45,958 bases of DNA from Candidatus Peribacteraceae bacterium (GCA_028699155.1 JAQVVD010000010.1:1-45958), one strand, 5' to 3'. Positions 34,876 to 43,727 are shown, numbered from the stretch's first letter. The notes: a model not told the origin generated them from the sequence alone. Program-made: numbers and translations.

Positions 34876-35844
34876 ATGCATTGCAGGAAGCTCTTCCGTT
34901 TCGTCTCCGGCGCGCAGCACAACTGGGCGATCATTGCGCTGCTGCTCTCCGTCACCTGTTCCAACGCGCAGCCGGTGTTCAGCAAGCTGCTGTACGCGGA
35001 CGGATGGACGCCGGTCAGCATCTACTTCCTTGCGTTGCTGGTTGTCGTCATCTTCCTGGGCATCCACGAATTCCTGGAATTCGAGGAGAGGGGGCGGTGG
35101 GGAATGACGCGGGAGGATAGGAAAGGCGTGCTGCTCACGACTGTCGTCGGTGGCTTCATTTCCCCCATTCTGTACTTCACGGGCTTAGACAAAGTGCGGG
35201 CCTCCGATGCGGTGCTCCTCGTGAGCCTCACGCCGGTCTTCACCGTGGGCTTCGCAGTCCTGCTGCTCAGGGAGCGATTCAATGCCGCAACGGTCTGGGG
35301 ATCGCTCTTCCTCATCGCCGGCATCGGAGTGCTGCTCTTGCCGAATGTGCGGCAGGCGCAGTTCCACGCGGGGTCGCTCCTCCTCGTCGGCGCGTCGCTC
35401 ACGTCGGCTCTCACGACCATTCTCCACAAGAAGTACGTGAAGCACCGCCACCTGGATTCCGTCGTGCTCGTGCGGACAGTCCTCAGCCTGCTGCTCATCG
35501 GCGGATGGATGTGGCTCACGGAACCGCAGTCATTCGCGCTCTTCGAGGCTCCGCAGAAGATGTGGCTGGTGCTGGGATTCCCCATCATCGGCGTGCTATT
35601 GCCGTTCTTCCTCTTCTTCGGCGCGCTGCGCCATGTGAAAGCCATGGAGGCTGGAATGGTGTCGGGAGCGGGACCGGTTGCCGGCGTGCTGCTGGCAGCG
35701 GCATTCCTGCAGGAGCAAATCGCCGCACCGCAGATCCTCAGCCTTGTTCTGATCATCATAGGCATCCTGAACATCAATGTGCCGCTCACCAAATGGCGCA
35801 TTGTCCCGTCACGTCTCATGGAGATCGGTCCGTTGCGAAAGTAG
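34876..35844 (+). CDS. EamA/DMT-family permease
   Basis: About 322 residues from the ATG at 34876; an in-frame ATG at 34702 would add 58 residues without membrane character. Ten helices form two EamA halves, with GLDKVRASDAVLLVSLTPVFTVGFAVLLLRERFN and GMVSGAGPVAGVLLAAAFLQEQIAAPQ as the hallmark regions. It is a drug/metabolite-type transporter with unknown substrate. It is not close to the permease at 32000 in sequence. Confidence 0.85.
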   Translation: MHCRKLFRFVSGAQHNWAIIALLLSVTCSNAQPVFSKLLYADGWTPVSIYFLALLVVVIFLGIHEFLEFEERGRWGMTREDRKGVLLTTVVGGFISPILYFTGLDKVRASDAVLLVSLTPVFTVGFAVLLLRERFNAATVWGSLFLIAGIGVLLLPNVRQAQFHAGSLLLVGASLTSALTTILHKKYVKHRHLDSVVLVRTVLSLLLIGGWMWLTEPQSFALFEAPQKMWLVLGFPIIGVLLPFFLFFGALRHVKAMEAGMVSGAGPVAGVLLAAAFLQEQIAAPQILSLVLIIIGILNINVPLTKWRIVPSRLMEIGPLRK

Positions 35845-35846
35845 CA

Positions 35847-36932
35847 TCAGAGCCGGGCGATGCCCAGCCGGTCGACTGCCTGCAGCAACCGGTCCACGAT
35901 TGTAGCCGCCTCTGCGCGGTTCAGCGTCCGCTCCGCTCCGAACGTGCCGTCGGGGTTGCCTGTCATGATGCCGGTGACGTTGGCAACGCCCGCATCGAAG
36001 AAGTACCAGTGGGATACCGGCAAGTCCGCGAAGACCTGCCCCTGCGCAAGGATCGCGCCCTGCGAGGTACTCATGGCGCCCAGGAGCGCGGGGCCGAAAA
36101 TGCGGTTGATGTACGCGGCAGCCTCTCCGCGCGCGAGCGGTTCATCAGGATTGAAATCTCCGCTCGTCTCCCACTCGTTCTGCACGAAGAGGCAGAGCGG
36201 CCTGTACGCGTAGTGTGCCGTTGCGACACGCGGGATTTCCCCGCAGGAAGAAGGCATCTGTGCGAGCTGCGCTTGCTCCAGCGTGCGCGCGAGCAGCGTT
36301 ACCACCTGGCCGCGGGTGAGGGAGTCGCCGGGGCCGTACCGCCCGTCGTCGTACCCGCGAACGATCCCAAGGTTCTGCAGCCGAACGATGGCTGTGCCCG
36401 CCCAGGAGGGGATGGTGTCCGTGAATGTGTGCGTTGCAGGCGCCTGCACTTCTATGTCGGCACGGTCATAGAATCCACCGGCCCGCGCGAAGATACTCAC
36501 CTGTTCCGGCTGCGCTCCCGCAGTGAATTCGCATGTGCTGGATGAGCGGCAGTGGCTGAGGGGCTGCTCGCTCGTTCCCCGCAGGACGGACCACGTGGCT
36601 GCGATCTGCTGTTCCATCGCATCGAAAATGCCGATGGAAGTGAACCGCATCGTCTCGGATGTCATGAGCATATGCCCGCCCGGGTTCGCGGGCTCGATGC
36701 GGATGCCAAGCAGTGAGGGCGCGCGCTGCACGGATGCATCCGCACTGGCGACGAGAATACTGGCGAGATGGGATCTTGCCGGCTGCCCGCCTGCAACAGG
36801 GACCGTCGGCGCGTCTGCAGACGTACCGGTGGTTAGGAACCAGATCTGCGTTGCAAGAATGCTCGCAATACCAACGAGGAGCGTGGCGATCAGGATCTTC
36901 CGGGTCGGGTGCGTCTCTTTCGATAGATGCAT
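35847..36932 (-). CDS. membrane-anchored SLH-domain protein
   Basis: 361 residues. An N-terminal helix (about 12-33) with a basic start anchors or exports it. A beta domain (about 60-165, two Cys in SHCRSSSTCEF that may pair) precedes three SLH repeats: GIVRGYDDGRYGPGDSLTRGQ, GDFNPDEPLARGEAAAYI and TGIMTGNPDGTFGAERTLNRAEA. SLH repeats bind wall polymers, so the protein could link membrane to cell wall. It converges with the permease, ending 2 bp from it. Confidence 0.87.
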   Translation of the reverse strand: MHLSKETHPTRKILIATLLVGIASILATQIWFLTTGTSADAPTVPVAGGQPARSHLASILVASADASVQRAPSLLGIRIEPANPGGHMLMTSETMRFTSIGIFDAMEQQIAATWSVLRGTSEQPLSHCRSSSTCEFTAGAQPEQVSIFARAGGFYDRADIEVQAPATHTFTDTIPSWAGTAIVRLQNLGIVRGYDDGRYGPGDSLTRGQVVTLLARTLEQAQLAQMPSSCGEIPRVATAHYAYRPLCLFVQNEWETSGDFNPDEPLARGEAAAYINRIFGPALLGAMSTSQGAILAQGQVFADLPVSHWYFFDAGVANVTGIMTGNPDGTFGAERTLNRAEAATIVDRLLQAVDRLGIARL

Positions 36933-36995
36933 GGGTGTGGGTGTGGTACGCTCTCACTACTGCGTGGAGCACGTGCATACTAATTATATTACAAA

Positions 36996-38885
36996 ATGGA
37001 TAGTAAAACAAGTCAAGTACGGCATCCGGGGCTTCCTCTTGCACTGCTCTGCGGCATCGTCCTCGGTTCCGTTGCATTCTTCCCGCTCCATGATGCCGGC
37101 TTCACGCTCCCGAAACTGCTCCTTTTCTCCGCCGTCGCGGCGGGGGGAATGCTGTGGCTTGCCCTCTCGCCCCATGTGCAGGCGTTGCGTGTGCTGACAG
37201 GCACGCTGGCAGGGAAACTGCTGCTCGCATTCTTTGGGGTTGTACTCCTCTCGCTCCTCTGGTCGGTTGCTCCGGTCATGAGCGTGCTGGGGACTCCTCC
37301 GCGGTTCGAGGGGGTTCTGACGCACATCGTCTGGTTGGCACTTGCGCTGACCGGCATCGGGTTCGTGCAGAGCAAACGCGGAGAAGGACAGATGCTGCAG
37401 GCAGTAATCGCGAGCAATGCTCTGATCGTGCTCTACGGATTTGTACAATTCTTCCTGCTCGATCCTCTGCAGCCCTTCTGGGGAGATGGCACGTTCCTGG
37501 GTCGGACATTCTCGCTGGCGGGACAGCCGAATGTACTGGGAGGATTCATCGTTCTCACATTCCCGCTGCTCCTTACTGTTGCATTAGCGCGCAAGGAGGG
37601 CAGGAGCGAGCGGCAGTTCCTCCTGGCACTCTGTACGTTCAACTTGGCAGTGCTCATTACAACAGTCAGCCGGAGCGCGCTCCTGGGGCTGGGCGCCGCG
37701 TTCCTCTTCCTGCTCGCATTCGTACCGGGCGTTCTGCAGGCATACAGGAAGGCGAAAGGCGCCGCTATGCTGTTGCTCGGTCTCGTGTGTTTCCTGCTCC
37801 TTCTCCTCGTGTTCATTGCGTTCTCCCAGCGGTTTACCGCAGAGGGACAGGGCCGTTCGATGCGCGCTCGTAGCATCATCTGGTCGGATACGTTCTCTCT
37901 CATCCTCGATCATCCACAGGGGATCGGTTTAGAGACGCTCGGTATCGTCTACCCGCAGTACAGGAGTGCATCGCTGCTTGGCGTTGAGTCTCTGCAGGCG
38001 CAGGTGGATCGCGCCCACAACAAGCCTCTGGATCTCCTGGCGAGTCTGGGGCCGCTGGGGTTGCTCACATACTACGGGCTCATCGTCTCTCTCCTCGCGC
38101 TTGCGGTCCGGGGCGGGCGGCAGAAATCAGATGTGCATAGCGGCGCGCTGGGAGCGGGGATATTCGGTTACAGCATCACGCTCCTCTGCGGGTTCGAGCA
38201 CGCGCTCACGGGCGCATTCTTCTGGCTGCTGATCGGTTGGTTACTCGGATGCGCATGGAAAGCGCGCAAGAGGAAGGCTGCACCGCGCCTCCTCGCGCTG
38301 CGCGGAGCCGTCCTCGTGCTCGGGTTCGCATGTATCTGCGCGGGCAGCATCTTCACACTCTGGTCGCTGCAGCGCTGGCGCATGCAGCAGGCGGAGGAGT
38401 TCTTCGCACGCGGGGAACTCGTACAGTCGCTCGCGCTGTACGAGCAGGCGGCAGACATCTTCCCGCTTGACCGCACGCTGCTCCTGCGCACGGCGGAAAC
38501 CGCGCTGCTCGCTGCGGAACAGGCACAGAGCGATGTGGAACGATCGGTATTCATGAGCATTGCAGGCAGCAAGCTCGAGGCGCTCGTCGTGCTGACGGGC
38601 GGACGAGACAGCTATGCATTCCTGCTGCTCGCCTGGCGCACGGCGCTCATCCCGGATGTGCCGCTTCTCAGGCAGCTTGCGGATGAGGCGAAACAACGCA
38701 TGCCTACCACGGTCGACGCGTACCGCATTCTCACGCACAGCTTCCAGCTGGTCGGTGATACGGCTGCCGCCAGGCAGGTGCAGCGCGAACTGCGCGAACT
38801 GCTCCCTGTTTTCTGGCGGGACCGCCAGGGAGAGGCTCGCATTCTCTGGAAGGAGAATCCGTGGCTTGCAGACTATATGGAATAG
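36996..38885 (+). CDS. O-antigen-ligase-like membrane protein with TPR-like tail
   Basis: 629 residues. About twelve hydrophobic helices fill residues 12-460. The large external loop carries the Wzy_C/WaaL region with QGIGLETLGIVYPQYR and VDRAHNKPLDLLASLGPLGLLTYYGL, where the His-Asn-Lys part matches the ligase signature. The last 160 residues are helical with TPR-like pairs. Members join or polymerise glycans on lipid carriers or on proteins. In a cell with O-mannosylation it may act on surface glycans or glycoproteins. Confidence 0.85.
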   Translation: MDSKTSQVRHPGLPLALLCGIVLGSVAFFPLHDAGFTLPKLLLFSAVAAGGMLWLALSPHVQALRVLTGTLAGKLLLAFFGVVLLSLLWSVAPVMSVLGTPPRFEGVLTHIVWLALALTGIGFVQSKRGEGQMLQAVIASNALIVLYGFVQFFLLDPLQPFWGDGTFLGRTFSLAGQPNVLGGFIVLTFPLLLTVALARKEGRSERQFLLALCTFNLAVLITTVSRSALLGLGAAFLFLLAFVPGVLQAYRKAKGAAMLLLGLVCFLLLLLVFIAFSQRFTAEGQGRSMRARSIIWSDTFSLILDHPQGIGLETLGIVYPQYRSASLLGVESLQAQVDRAHNKPLDLLASLGPLGLLTYYGLIVSLLALAVRGGRQKSDVHSGALGAGIFGYSITLLCGFEHALTGAFFWLLIGWLLGCAWKARKRKAAPRLLALRGAVLVLGFACICAGSIFTLWSLQRWRMQQAEEFFARGELVQSLALYEQAADIFPLDRTLLLRTAETALLAAEQAQSDVERSVFMSIAGSKLEALVVLTGGRDSYAFLLLAWRTALIPDVPLLRQLADEAKQRMPTTVDAYRILTHSFQLVGDTAAARQVQRELRELLPVFWRDRQGEARILWKENPWLADYME

Positions 38886-38890
38886 TACGT

Positions 38891-39109
38891 TCAGCGGAAG
38901 GACCCCCGAATCTTCTTGGATGCGGCAATGAGCGAGATTCCCACGATGATCAGGAATGTCGCTACGATGTAGGCCAGCAGTTCCGGAGCGGCGAGAATGG
39001 CGATGCCGAACAGGATGCAGAGGATCCCGTTGATGAGCAACCCGTTGCCCATGCCGTTTCCCATCGGTGACCGTTGGCGGGAGGAGGAGAAGTGCTGCAG
39101 GAAGAGCAT
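38891..39109 (-). CDS. small membrane protein (DUF3096-like)
   Basis: About 72 residues from 39109 (39064 also possible, 57 residues). Two hydrophobic helices (GLLINGILCILFGIAILAAP and LLAYIVATFLIIVGISLIAA) are joined by a short turn with Pro, as in the DUF3096 family, followed by a basic tail. Function unknown. The open frame reaches 39289, but that would overlap the start of ogt. Confidence 0.6.
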   Translation of the reverse strand: MLFLQHFSSSRQRSPMGNGMGNGLLINGILCILFGIAILAAPELLAYIVATFLIIVGISLIAASKKIRGSFR

Positions 39110-39157
39110 GCCTGAAGCATACAGGATTTCTTCCCCGGAGTCGTCTACAGTACACGC

Positions 39158-39625
39158 ATGCTGACAGTGAGCCGCGCATCGTACGAGTCGCCGATCGGCT
39201 GGCTGGAGGTATCCGCCGTGGAGCGCGGAGTACGTGATGTGCAGTTTGTGGAACAACCAAGGGAATCTGTCGGTGAGGGGAACACGCACCTCTCATGCTG
39301 CCTCGGACAGCTCGCTGCGTACTTTGCAGGCAAGGAACATGCATTCAGCCGGTTCTCGCTCGCGATGCTCGGGACGGAGTTCCAGCAGCGCGTCTGGGAT
39401 GCCGCGCTGGAGATACCGTTTGGCAGCACGCGAGCGTACGCGGAGCTCGCGGAGCGACTCGGAGGCAGAAAGTACGCACGCGCAGTCGCCCGTGCACTCG
39501 GGGCAAACCCGCTGCTTCTGATTATTCCGTGCCATAGGGTCATCGCTTCCTCCGGGGATATCGGGGGATTCTCCGCTGGGGCATGGCGCAAGGAGTGGCT
39601 GCTGACATTTGAATCGGCGAAATAG
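39158..39625 (+). CDS. ogt: methylated-DNA--protein-cysteine methyltransferase
   Basis: 155 residues. It repairs O6-methylguanine by moving the methyl group to its own Cys in a single-use reaction. The acceptor motif IIPCHRVI with C125 is intact. The helix-turn-helix with RAYAELAERLGGRKYARAVARALGANP (including the Arg finger) and the ending GGFSAGAWRKEWLL are canonical. The start at ATG 39158 gives the usual N-terminal beta domain. Confidence 0.95.
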   Translation: MLTVSRASYESPIGWLEVSAVERGVRDVQFVEQPRESVGEGNTHLSCCLGQLAAYFAGKEHAFSRFSLAMLGTEFQQRVWDAALEIPFGSTRAYAELAERLGGRKYARAVARALGANPLLLIIPCHRVIASSGDIGGFSAGAWRKEWLLTFESAK

Positions 39626-39627
39626 CC

Positions 39628-40023
39628 TTATACGTCGCGCACATCCCAATCTTCATCCTCATCCTCATCTTCATCGTTTTCAGAAGATTCAGCGCTCTCC
39701 TCATCGTAGTAATCATCCAGTACGGTTCCCGCGATGCCGAATCTGCTATCTTCTACGACTTGTGCGATTAATGCGATGACCGTCTGCGCTTCGTCGGGGC
39801 GGATGCCATCCGCACAGAGAACGAGACGCTGTTCGTACAGTTCCTCTTCCTCCATTTCATTGCAAACATCGCACTCATCATTGGGGCGATCAATGCAGAG
39901 GTTGATGCGATTCGCGAGTTCTACAGAGTAGTCCTCAATTGCGGAACGCAGCATATCTTCCAGCGTATCGTCATCAACGGTACCTTCCGGGATCTCGACC
40001 AGCATGCAAACGGTGCTTCGCAT
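39628..40023 (-). CDS. acidic Cys-containing protein of unknown function
   Basis: 131 residues. The middle has four Cys (C43, C51, C54, C70 by count) in INLCIDRPNDECDVCNEM...RLVLC that could hold a metal. The end is a run of Asp/Glu (EDEDEDEDWD), and the whole protein is very acidic. Not recognised. It ends 2 bp from the convergent ogt stop. A terminator for minus-strand transcripts lies just upstream (40063-40093), so it probably has its own promoter between the two. Confidence 0.65.
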   Translation of the reverse strand: MRSTVCMLVEIPEGTVDDDTLEDMLRSAIEDYSVELANRINLCIDRPNDECDVCNEMEEEELYEQRLVLCADGIRPDEAQTVIALIAQVVEDSRFGIAGTVLDDYYDEESAESSENDEDEDEDEDWDVRDV

Positions 40024-40062
40024 AGGAGGCGTACGCTAACACACCCGGGATCCGGGGCAATA

Positions 40063-40096
40063 ACAAAAAGACCGAAACGAAGTTTCAGTCCTTTTG
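40063..40096 (-). terminator. Rho-independent terminator on the minus strand
   Basis: Read on the minus strand, stem GACTGAAAC/GTTTCGGTC with a TTC loop is followed by TTTTT. It shows that a minus-strand transcript from about 40450 ends here rather than continuing into the 39628-40023 gene. Confidence 0.75.
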
Positions 40097-40450
40097 TATT
40101 TGTGTTCCTCCGCGACGCTATCAGGCCGACAAGATGTGGCGCTGAGCGTGCTGATGGAGGGGGAGGGGAGGAGCCCTCACTTCCTGCCGTGCTCCGGTCT
40201 CTTGTTTCTCCTCGCGACCGCAGCGAGGTCCCCGTGCCAGGATCACAAACCCCGCGAGCGCGGAGGGATCCATGGGGAGTAGGGGGGCGCATTCTGCAGA
40301 GCAGCCTCGCATCTGCAGGACGACGTTGCACAGCAGAGAGGATGGTAGTCACGCTTCATCGAGGGGGCCCATGAAGGGCCTCGTGCCTTAGATTCGCCCG
40401 GCGAGCCTACGTGAGGCTTCTTCGAGCGAGTGGCGAAGGATGATGGTACT
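40063..40450 (-). ncRNA. candidate structured RNA upstream of a terminator
   Basis: About 390 GC-rich bases without a convincing reading frame. On the minus strand there are several tetraloop-like hairpins: AGCCT...AGGCT, GGCCC/GGGCC within CGAGG...CCTCG, CCGCG-CTCG-CGGG, and CCTCGC...GCGAGG. It ends at the terminator. Size fits RNase P RNA or tmRNA, but I could not find the conserved motifs of either. The strand is set by the terminator; the 5' end is a guess. The remaining 40451-40799 has only a GCAGAGA/TCTCTGC stem (about 40516-40554) and an AT-rich patch. Confidence 0.35.
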
Positions 40451-40799
40451 TACGCGAACTCACGATCACGTTGCTTGGAGGAAAGATAGGATGGATGTTT
40501 CCCAGGAACGTGCAGAGAACAGTGTCTTAAGTGACCACCATTCTCTCTGCTTGGTATCCGGCGGTGTGAAGGAACAAGTGTTTGTGTTTGTTTTTGTTGT
40601 TGGTTGTTCGGTCCTCTGTGTATTGGTTTCGATTTGCTTTGGCTGCTAGGGCTCATTGGCAAATCACGCCATCGTACGCACCACCGGAAATTTCCGCAAG
40701 AGGAAGATGTAGCATCAAATCAATCCTGTGTTCTAATATAAAATTAGTATTTGGACTTTTTAGCTTGAATAAGGGCTCCGTATGAAAATAGAAAGAGCA

Positions 40800-41219
40800 T
40801 CAATTCCATTGGTAAGAAGTATCTTTCCCACCCAGAAGGTCGAATACACGGTTTCTGAACCGGCTTATCCGGTTCCCCGCACCGGTGTTCTGCGGGAGGA
40901 TTTTCATGGAACATTGGCTTGTGTAAGGGCTCTCATAGGCAGAGAAGTCACGGTCAATCACATCGAAACTCGCTTCGATGAGTGATCGGATGGCACATTC
41001 ATCCTCCGGCAGGAACTCATCTACAGCAATAACCCATACATCTTCATGCCCGGGTATCCCGGCACTGCGCAATTCTTTGGGTACCTCCGCACTGTACAGC
41101 GCAAATGTGCTGATCCTTGCGTCCAGAATTCTGTTTGTGAGCAGCGGGGTCAGATCTCCGATTCCGGGATTGCGGACGAGGATGCTGATGCAGGGAGATG
41201 GGGGTTCCCGTTCCGGCAT
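40800..41219 (-). CDS. hypothetical protein
   Basis: 139 residues; not recognised. The run ISILVRNPGIGDLTPLLTNRILDARISTFALYSAEVPKEL followed by EDVWVIAVDEFLPEDECAIRSLIEASFDVIDRDF alternates like a folded alpha/beta protein. A GGAGG lies about 22 bases ahead of the chosen ATG, but 11 bases ahead of an ATG in another frame (41230), so the start is uncertain. It is divergent from the sigma-factor gene. A short plus-strand frame overlaps it and looks less protein-like. Confidence 0.45.
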   Translation of the reverse strand: MPEREPPSPCISILVRNPGIGDLTPLLTNRILDARISTFALYSAEVPKELRSAGIPGHEDVWVIAVDEFLPEDECAIRSLIEASFDVIDRDFSAYESPYTSQCSMKILPQNTGAGNRISRFRNRVFDLLGGKDTSYQWN

Positions 41220-41361
41220 TGGGGTACATGATGGTAGTTCCCTCCTTCCCGGTCAAAGGGTTTGCTAAAGAAGTGTGCCAAGCGCTGCACATCACTCTTT
41301 CCACCATTTGTGAAAATTTCGCACGCACATATGCGTATGAAAGGGTTAGACTGGCATCCAC

Positions 41362-41943
41362 ATGGCTGCAGGCACCTTTGGAGCAATGGCCGACGAAGCC
41401 CTCGCCGCACTCGCTGTGCGGCAGCCGGAGGCGTATGACGAGCTGATGAGGCGCTACCAAGCAAAGCTTCTGCGCTATATCCGGCGGCTCATGCTCCTGA
41501 ATGCGCAGGAGGCGGAAGACCTGCTGCAGGATGTCTTTTTAAGCGCATACGTGAATATCGGGGATTTCGACCCGGAGCTCAAATTCTCGGCATGGATCTA
41601 CCGCATCGCGCACAACAGGGTCATCAGCGAGTTCCGCAAGGTTTCCGTGCGGCCCACTGTTTCATTCGAGGTCGAGCAGGATGCAGTGCTGCGGATTGCA
41701 TCCGACGTAAACCTCCCTGTGGATATGGACAGGAAGATCCTGCAGAAGCGCATACGTGATGGGCTGCGAAAATTGCCGCTCAAGTACCGCGAAGTGCTGG
41801 AGCTCTACTATTTTGAAGGACTCGCAGTGCAGGAGATCAGCGATGTCCTGCGCAAGCCGATCGGGACCATCGGAACGCTCATGCGCCGCGGCAAGCAAGC
41901 CTTCTGTGAAATTATTGATTGCCGTACCCTCTCTCTCCTATGA
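41362..41943 (+). CDS. ECF-type sigma70 factor
   Basis: 193 residues (185 if the ATG at 41386 is used). Region 2 (YDELMRRYQAKLLRYIRRLMLLNAQEAEDLLQDVFLSAYVNI, then WIYRIAHNRVISEFRK) and region 4 (LPLKYREVLELYYFEGLAVQEISDVL...GTIGTLMRRGKQAF) are both complete. It directs RNA polymerase to a stress or envelope regulon. The next gene overlaps it by 4 bp (ATGA), as for sigma/anti-sigma pairs. Confidence 0.93.
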   Translation: MAAGTFGAMADEALAALAVRQPEAYDELMRRYQAKLLRYIRRLMLLNAQEAEDLLQDVFLSAYVNIGDFDPELKFSAWIYRIAHNRVISEFRKVSVRPTVSFEVEQDAVLRIASDVNLPVDMDRKILQKRIRDGLRKLPLKYREVLELYYFEGLAVQEISDVLRKPIGTIGTLMRRGKQAFCEIIDCRTLSLL

Positions 41944-42656
41944 CCAAACAGCCAGACATCGCCGGCAGAGTACGTTCTCTCATTCAGAAGCGCGGCATCA
42001 GGCCGAAGCCGGAGTGGGTTTTCCTGCTCAAGGAGAGCGCACTGTGGTTCCTCTTCTCCCTGAGCATAGGGCTTGGCGGTATGACAGCCGCGCTCATGAT
42101 CTTCCTCCTCTCGGAGGAAGAGGTAGACATTTACCTGCGTGCAGTCCAGAACCCTAAGATGCTCCTCATCCTCTCGATCCCGTTCCTCTGGCTGGCGGTG
42201 CTCGCCGCATTCTCCTGGGGGGCCGCTTCCAGTCTGCAGCGCACGAAGCGGGGGTACCGCTGGCATGCGATGACGCTCATCGGCATCAGTATCGCAGGGA
42301 GCGCCCTCGTCGGGGGAGTGCTCCACTCTACCGGCTGGAGCGACGCGCTCGATGCGTTCCTCGGCAGAGGGCTGCCGTACTACGAGGACATTCGCGGCGT
42401 ACGCGAACGTGCGTGGTCGCATCCGGAAGAGGGAATGCTCGCAGGCAATGTCCTGCGCTACATCGGACCTCAGACGTTCCTGCTGCTGGATCTGGAGGGG
42501 AACGTGTGGGAGGTGAACGGTTCGTATGTCTTCGCGATGCCTCTGCCGCAGGGAATGCCTGTCCGTGTCCTGGGTGTGATCAGCGGTCCGGGGCAATTTA
42601 CTGCAGAGGATGTCCGCCCCTGGCGCGCCCCCGATATGCGGATGCCTCCGTTTTAA
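41940..42656 (+). CDS. membrane protein, candidate anti-sigma partner
   Basis: 238 residues. A cytosolic N-terminus of about 25 residues leads to three hydrophobic helices (about 27-57, 73-95 and 108-126). An external beta domain of about 110 residues (PEEGMLAGNVLRYIGPQTFLLLDLEGNVWEV) follows and resembles an OB-like fold. The ATGA overlap with the sigma gene means coupled translation. No zinc-binding anti-sigma motif (HxxxCxxC) is visible, so if it holds the sigma factor it does so by another way. Confidence 0.7.
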   Translation: MTKQPDIAGRVRSLIQKRGIRPKPEWVFLLKESALWFLFSLSIGLGGMTAALMIFLLSEEEVDIYLRAVQNPKMLLILSIPFLWLAVLAAFSWGAASSLQRTKRGYRWHAMTLIGISIAGSALVGGVLHSTGWSDALDAFLGRGLPYYEDIRGVRERAWSHPEEGMLAGNVLRYIGPQTFLLLDLEGNVWEVNGSYVFAMPLPQGMPVRVLGVISGPGQFTAEDVRPWRAPDMRMPPF

Positions 42657-42661
42657 GTTTT

Positions 42662-42745
42662 AAGTTATGAGTTACGAGACGTGAGTTATGAGTGGAAAGT
42701 AGAGAACTACTTACTCATAACTCGAAACGCACGACTCATAACTTC
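42662..42745. repeat. inverted repeat of AAGTTATGAGT type
   Basis: Two 32-bp arms (42662-42693 and 42714-42745). Each has AGTTATGAGT twice around an 11-bp core. The outer and inner motifs pair exactly, while the cores (TACGAGACGTG and CGTGCGTTTCG after complementing) do not. It sits between the membrane-protein gene and the secreted repeat-protein gene. Confidence 0.8.
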
Positions 42746-42822
42746 CATGAAAAAAAGATGAAAAAAACAAATGCCATCTGCGTAGTAGTCAGTGAACATT
42801 TCATTTCTTTCCCCACTCTCGT

Positions 42823-43551
42823 ATGAAAATGACGAAACAGTTCGCACTCGGTTCCACAGTCGGCGTGATTGCGTCCATCGGACTCATGGCAGCCGTTCCT
42901 GTGATGGCATACCGCGGCGACTCCGCTGCCGCCCAAGGCAGGGGGCAGTTCGCTCCGCGTTTTGCGCCAGAGCATCATGAAGAGATGGTGCAGGCGATTG
43001 AGAGTAATGACTATGAGGCATGGAAAGCGCTCATGGAAGAGAATGGTCGTGGCGGACCGATGGTCGATTCGATCAATGAGGAGAACTTCGATACGTTTGT
43101 GCAGATGCATACGCTGATGATTGCAGGCGACCGCGAAGGCGCAGAGGCGTTGCGTGAACAGCTCGGTCTCTCTGTTCCTCCTATGCGCCGTGGATCGGGA
43201 GATGAGTTCCCGGGCAGAGGGTTTGGAACTCCGCAGCAGCACGAGGAGATACTGCAGGCGATCGAGAGCGGTGATTACAATGCATGGAAAGCGCTCATGG
43301 AGGAGAAGCCGGGCAGAGATTCCAGGATGCTCGAGATGATTACGGAAGAGAACTTCGCGATCTTCGCTGCCATGCACGAGAAGATGAAAGCAGGTGACAA
43401 GGAAGGAGTCGAAGCTCTCCGCACACAACTCGGCATAGAAGCACCGGGCGGCAAGTTCGATGCCGGGGAAGGCTGGAAGAACGGCATGATGCGCGGCAAG
43501 CGTGGCGAAGGGCGTCCGTTCCAGGCGCAGCAAGAATCCGAAGAAGAATAG
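42823..43551 (+). CDS. secreted protein with two helical repeats
   Basis: 242 residues. The signal peptide ends at MAYRG (about residue 27). Two repeats (about 48-115 and 146-210) share HEE...QAIESxDYxAWKALMEE, then xITEENFxxFxxMHxxMxAGDxEGxEALRxQLG. I recall such modules as common in Patescibacteria envelope proteins; no activity is known to me. The tail is Gly/Arg- and Glu-rich. It lies downstream of the sigma operon but separated by the inverted repeat, so it may be a target or third member of that system. Confidence 0.75.
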   Translation: MKMTKQFALGSTVGVIASIGLMAAVPVMAYRGDSAAAQGRGQFAPRFAPEHHEEMVQAIESNDYEAWKALMEENGRGGPMVDSINEENFDTFVQMHTLMIAGDREGAEALREQLGLSVPPMRRGSGDEFPGRGFGTPQQHEEILQAIESGDYNAWKALMEEKPGRDSRMLEMITEENFAIFAAMHEKMKAGDKEGVEALRTQLGIEAPGGKFDAGEGWKNGMMRGKRGEGRPFQAQQESEEE

Positions 43552-43568
43552 ATGAAGAGGAAGGACAG

Positions 43569-43599
43569 AAAAGCCCCGTGCACAAGCGGGGCTTTTTTT
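43569..43599 (+). terminator. Rho-independent terminator
   Basis: Stem AAAAGCCCCG/CGGGGCTTTT with an 8-base loop and a run of seven T, 17 bp after the stop of the helical-repeat protein gene. Confidence 0.92.
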
Positions 43600-43727
43600 G
43601 CAGAGAGCCCGAAGCAGAGGGGAAACGTGCGTATTCTTCTGCGTCACTTCCTGTTCCTTCAATTGCCTGAGCGTGTCGTTATCACGGTGAACTGCGCACC
43701 GGTCCGGCGGAGAGGTGCGACCTGGAG

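Noticed and set aside
40063-40520. RNase P RNA, tmRNA, SRP RNA or 5S rRNA
   Set aside because: I looked for GAGGAAAGTCC, the tmRNA TTCGAC start, the SRP GGAAGGAAGC core and the 5S CCGAACTC region and found no consistent set; GAGGAAAG at 40478 stands alone.
40782-40985. Plus-strand 67-codon frame
   Set aside because: It overlaps the better minus-strand candidate and shows no recognisable pattern.
41044-41460. Minus-strand frame with a good GGAGG before an internal ATG at 41230
   Set aside because: The translation is low in hydrophobic pattern and looks random; the overlapping frame 40800-41219 looks more like a protein.
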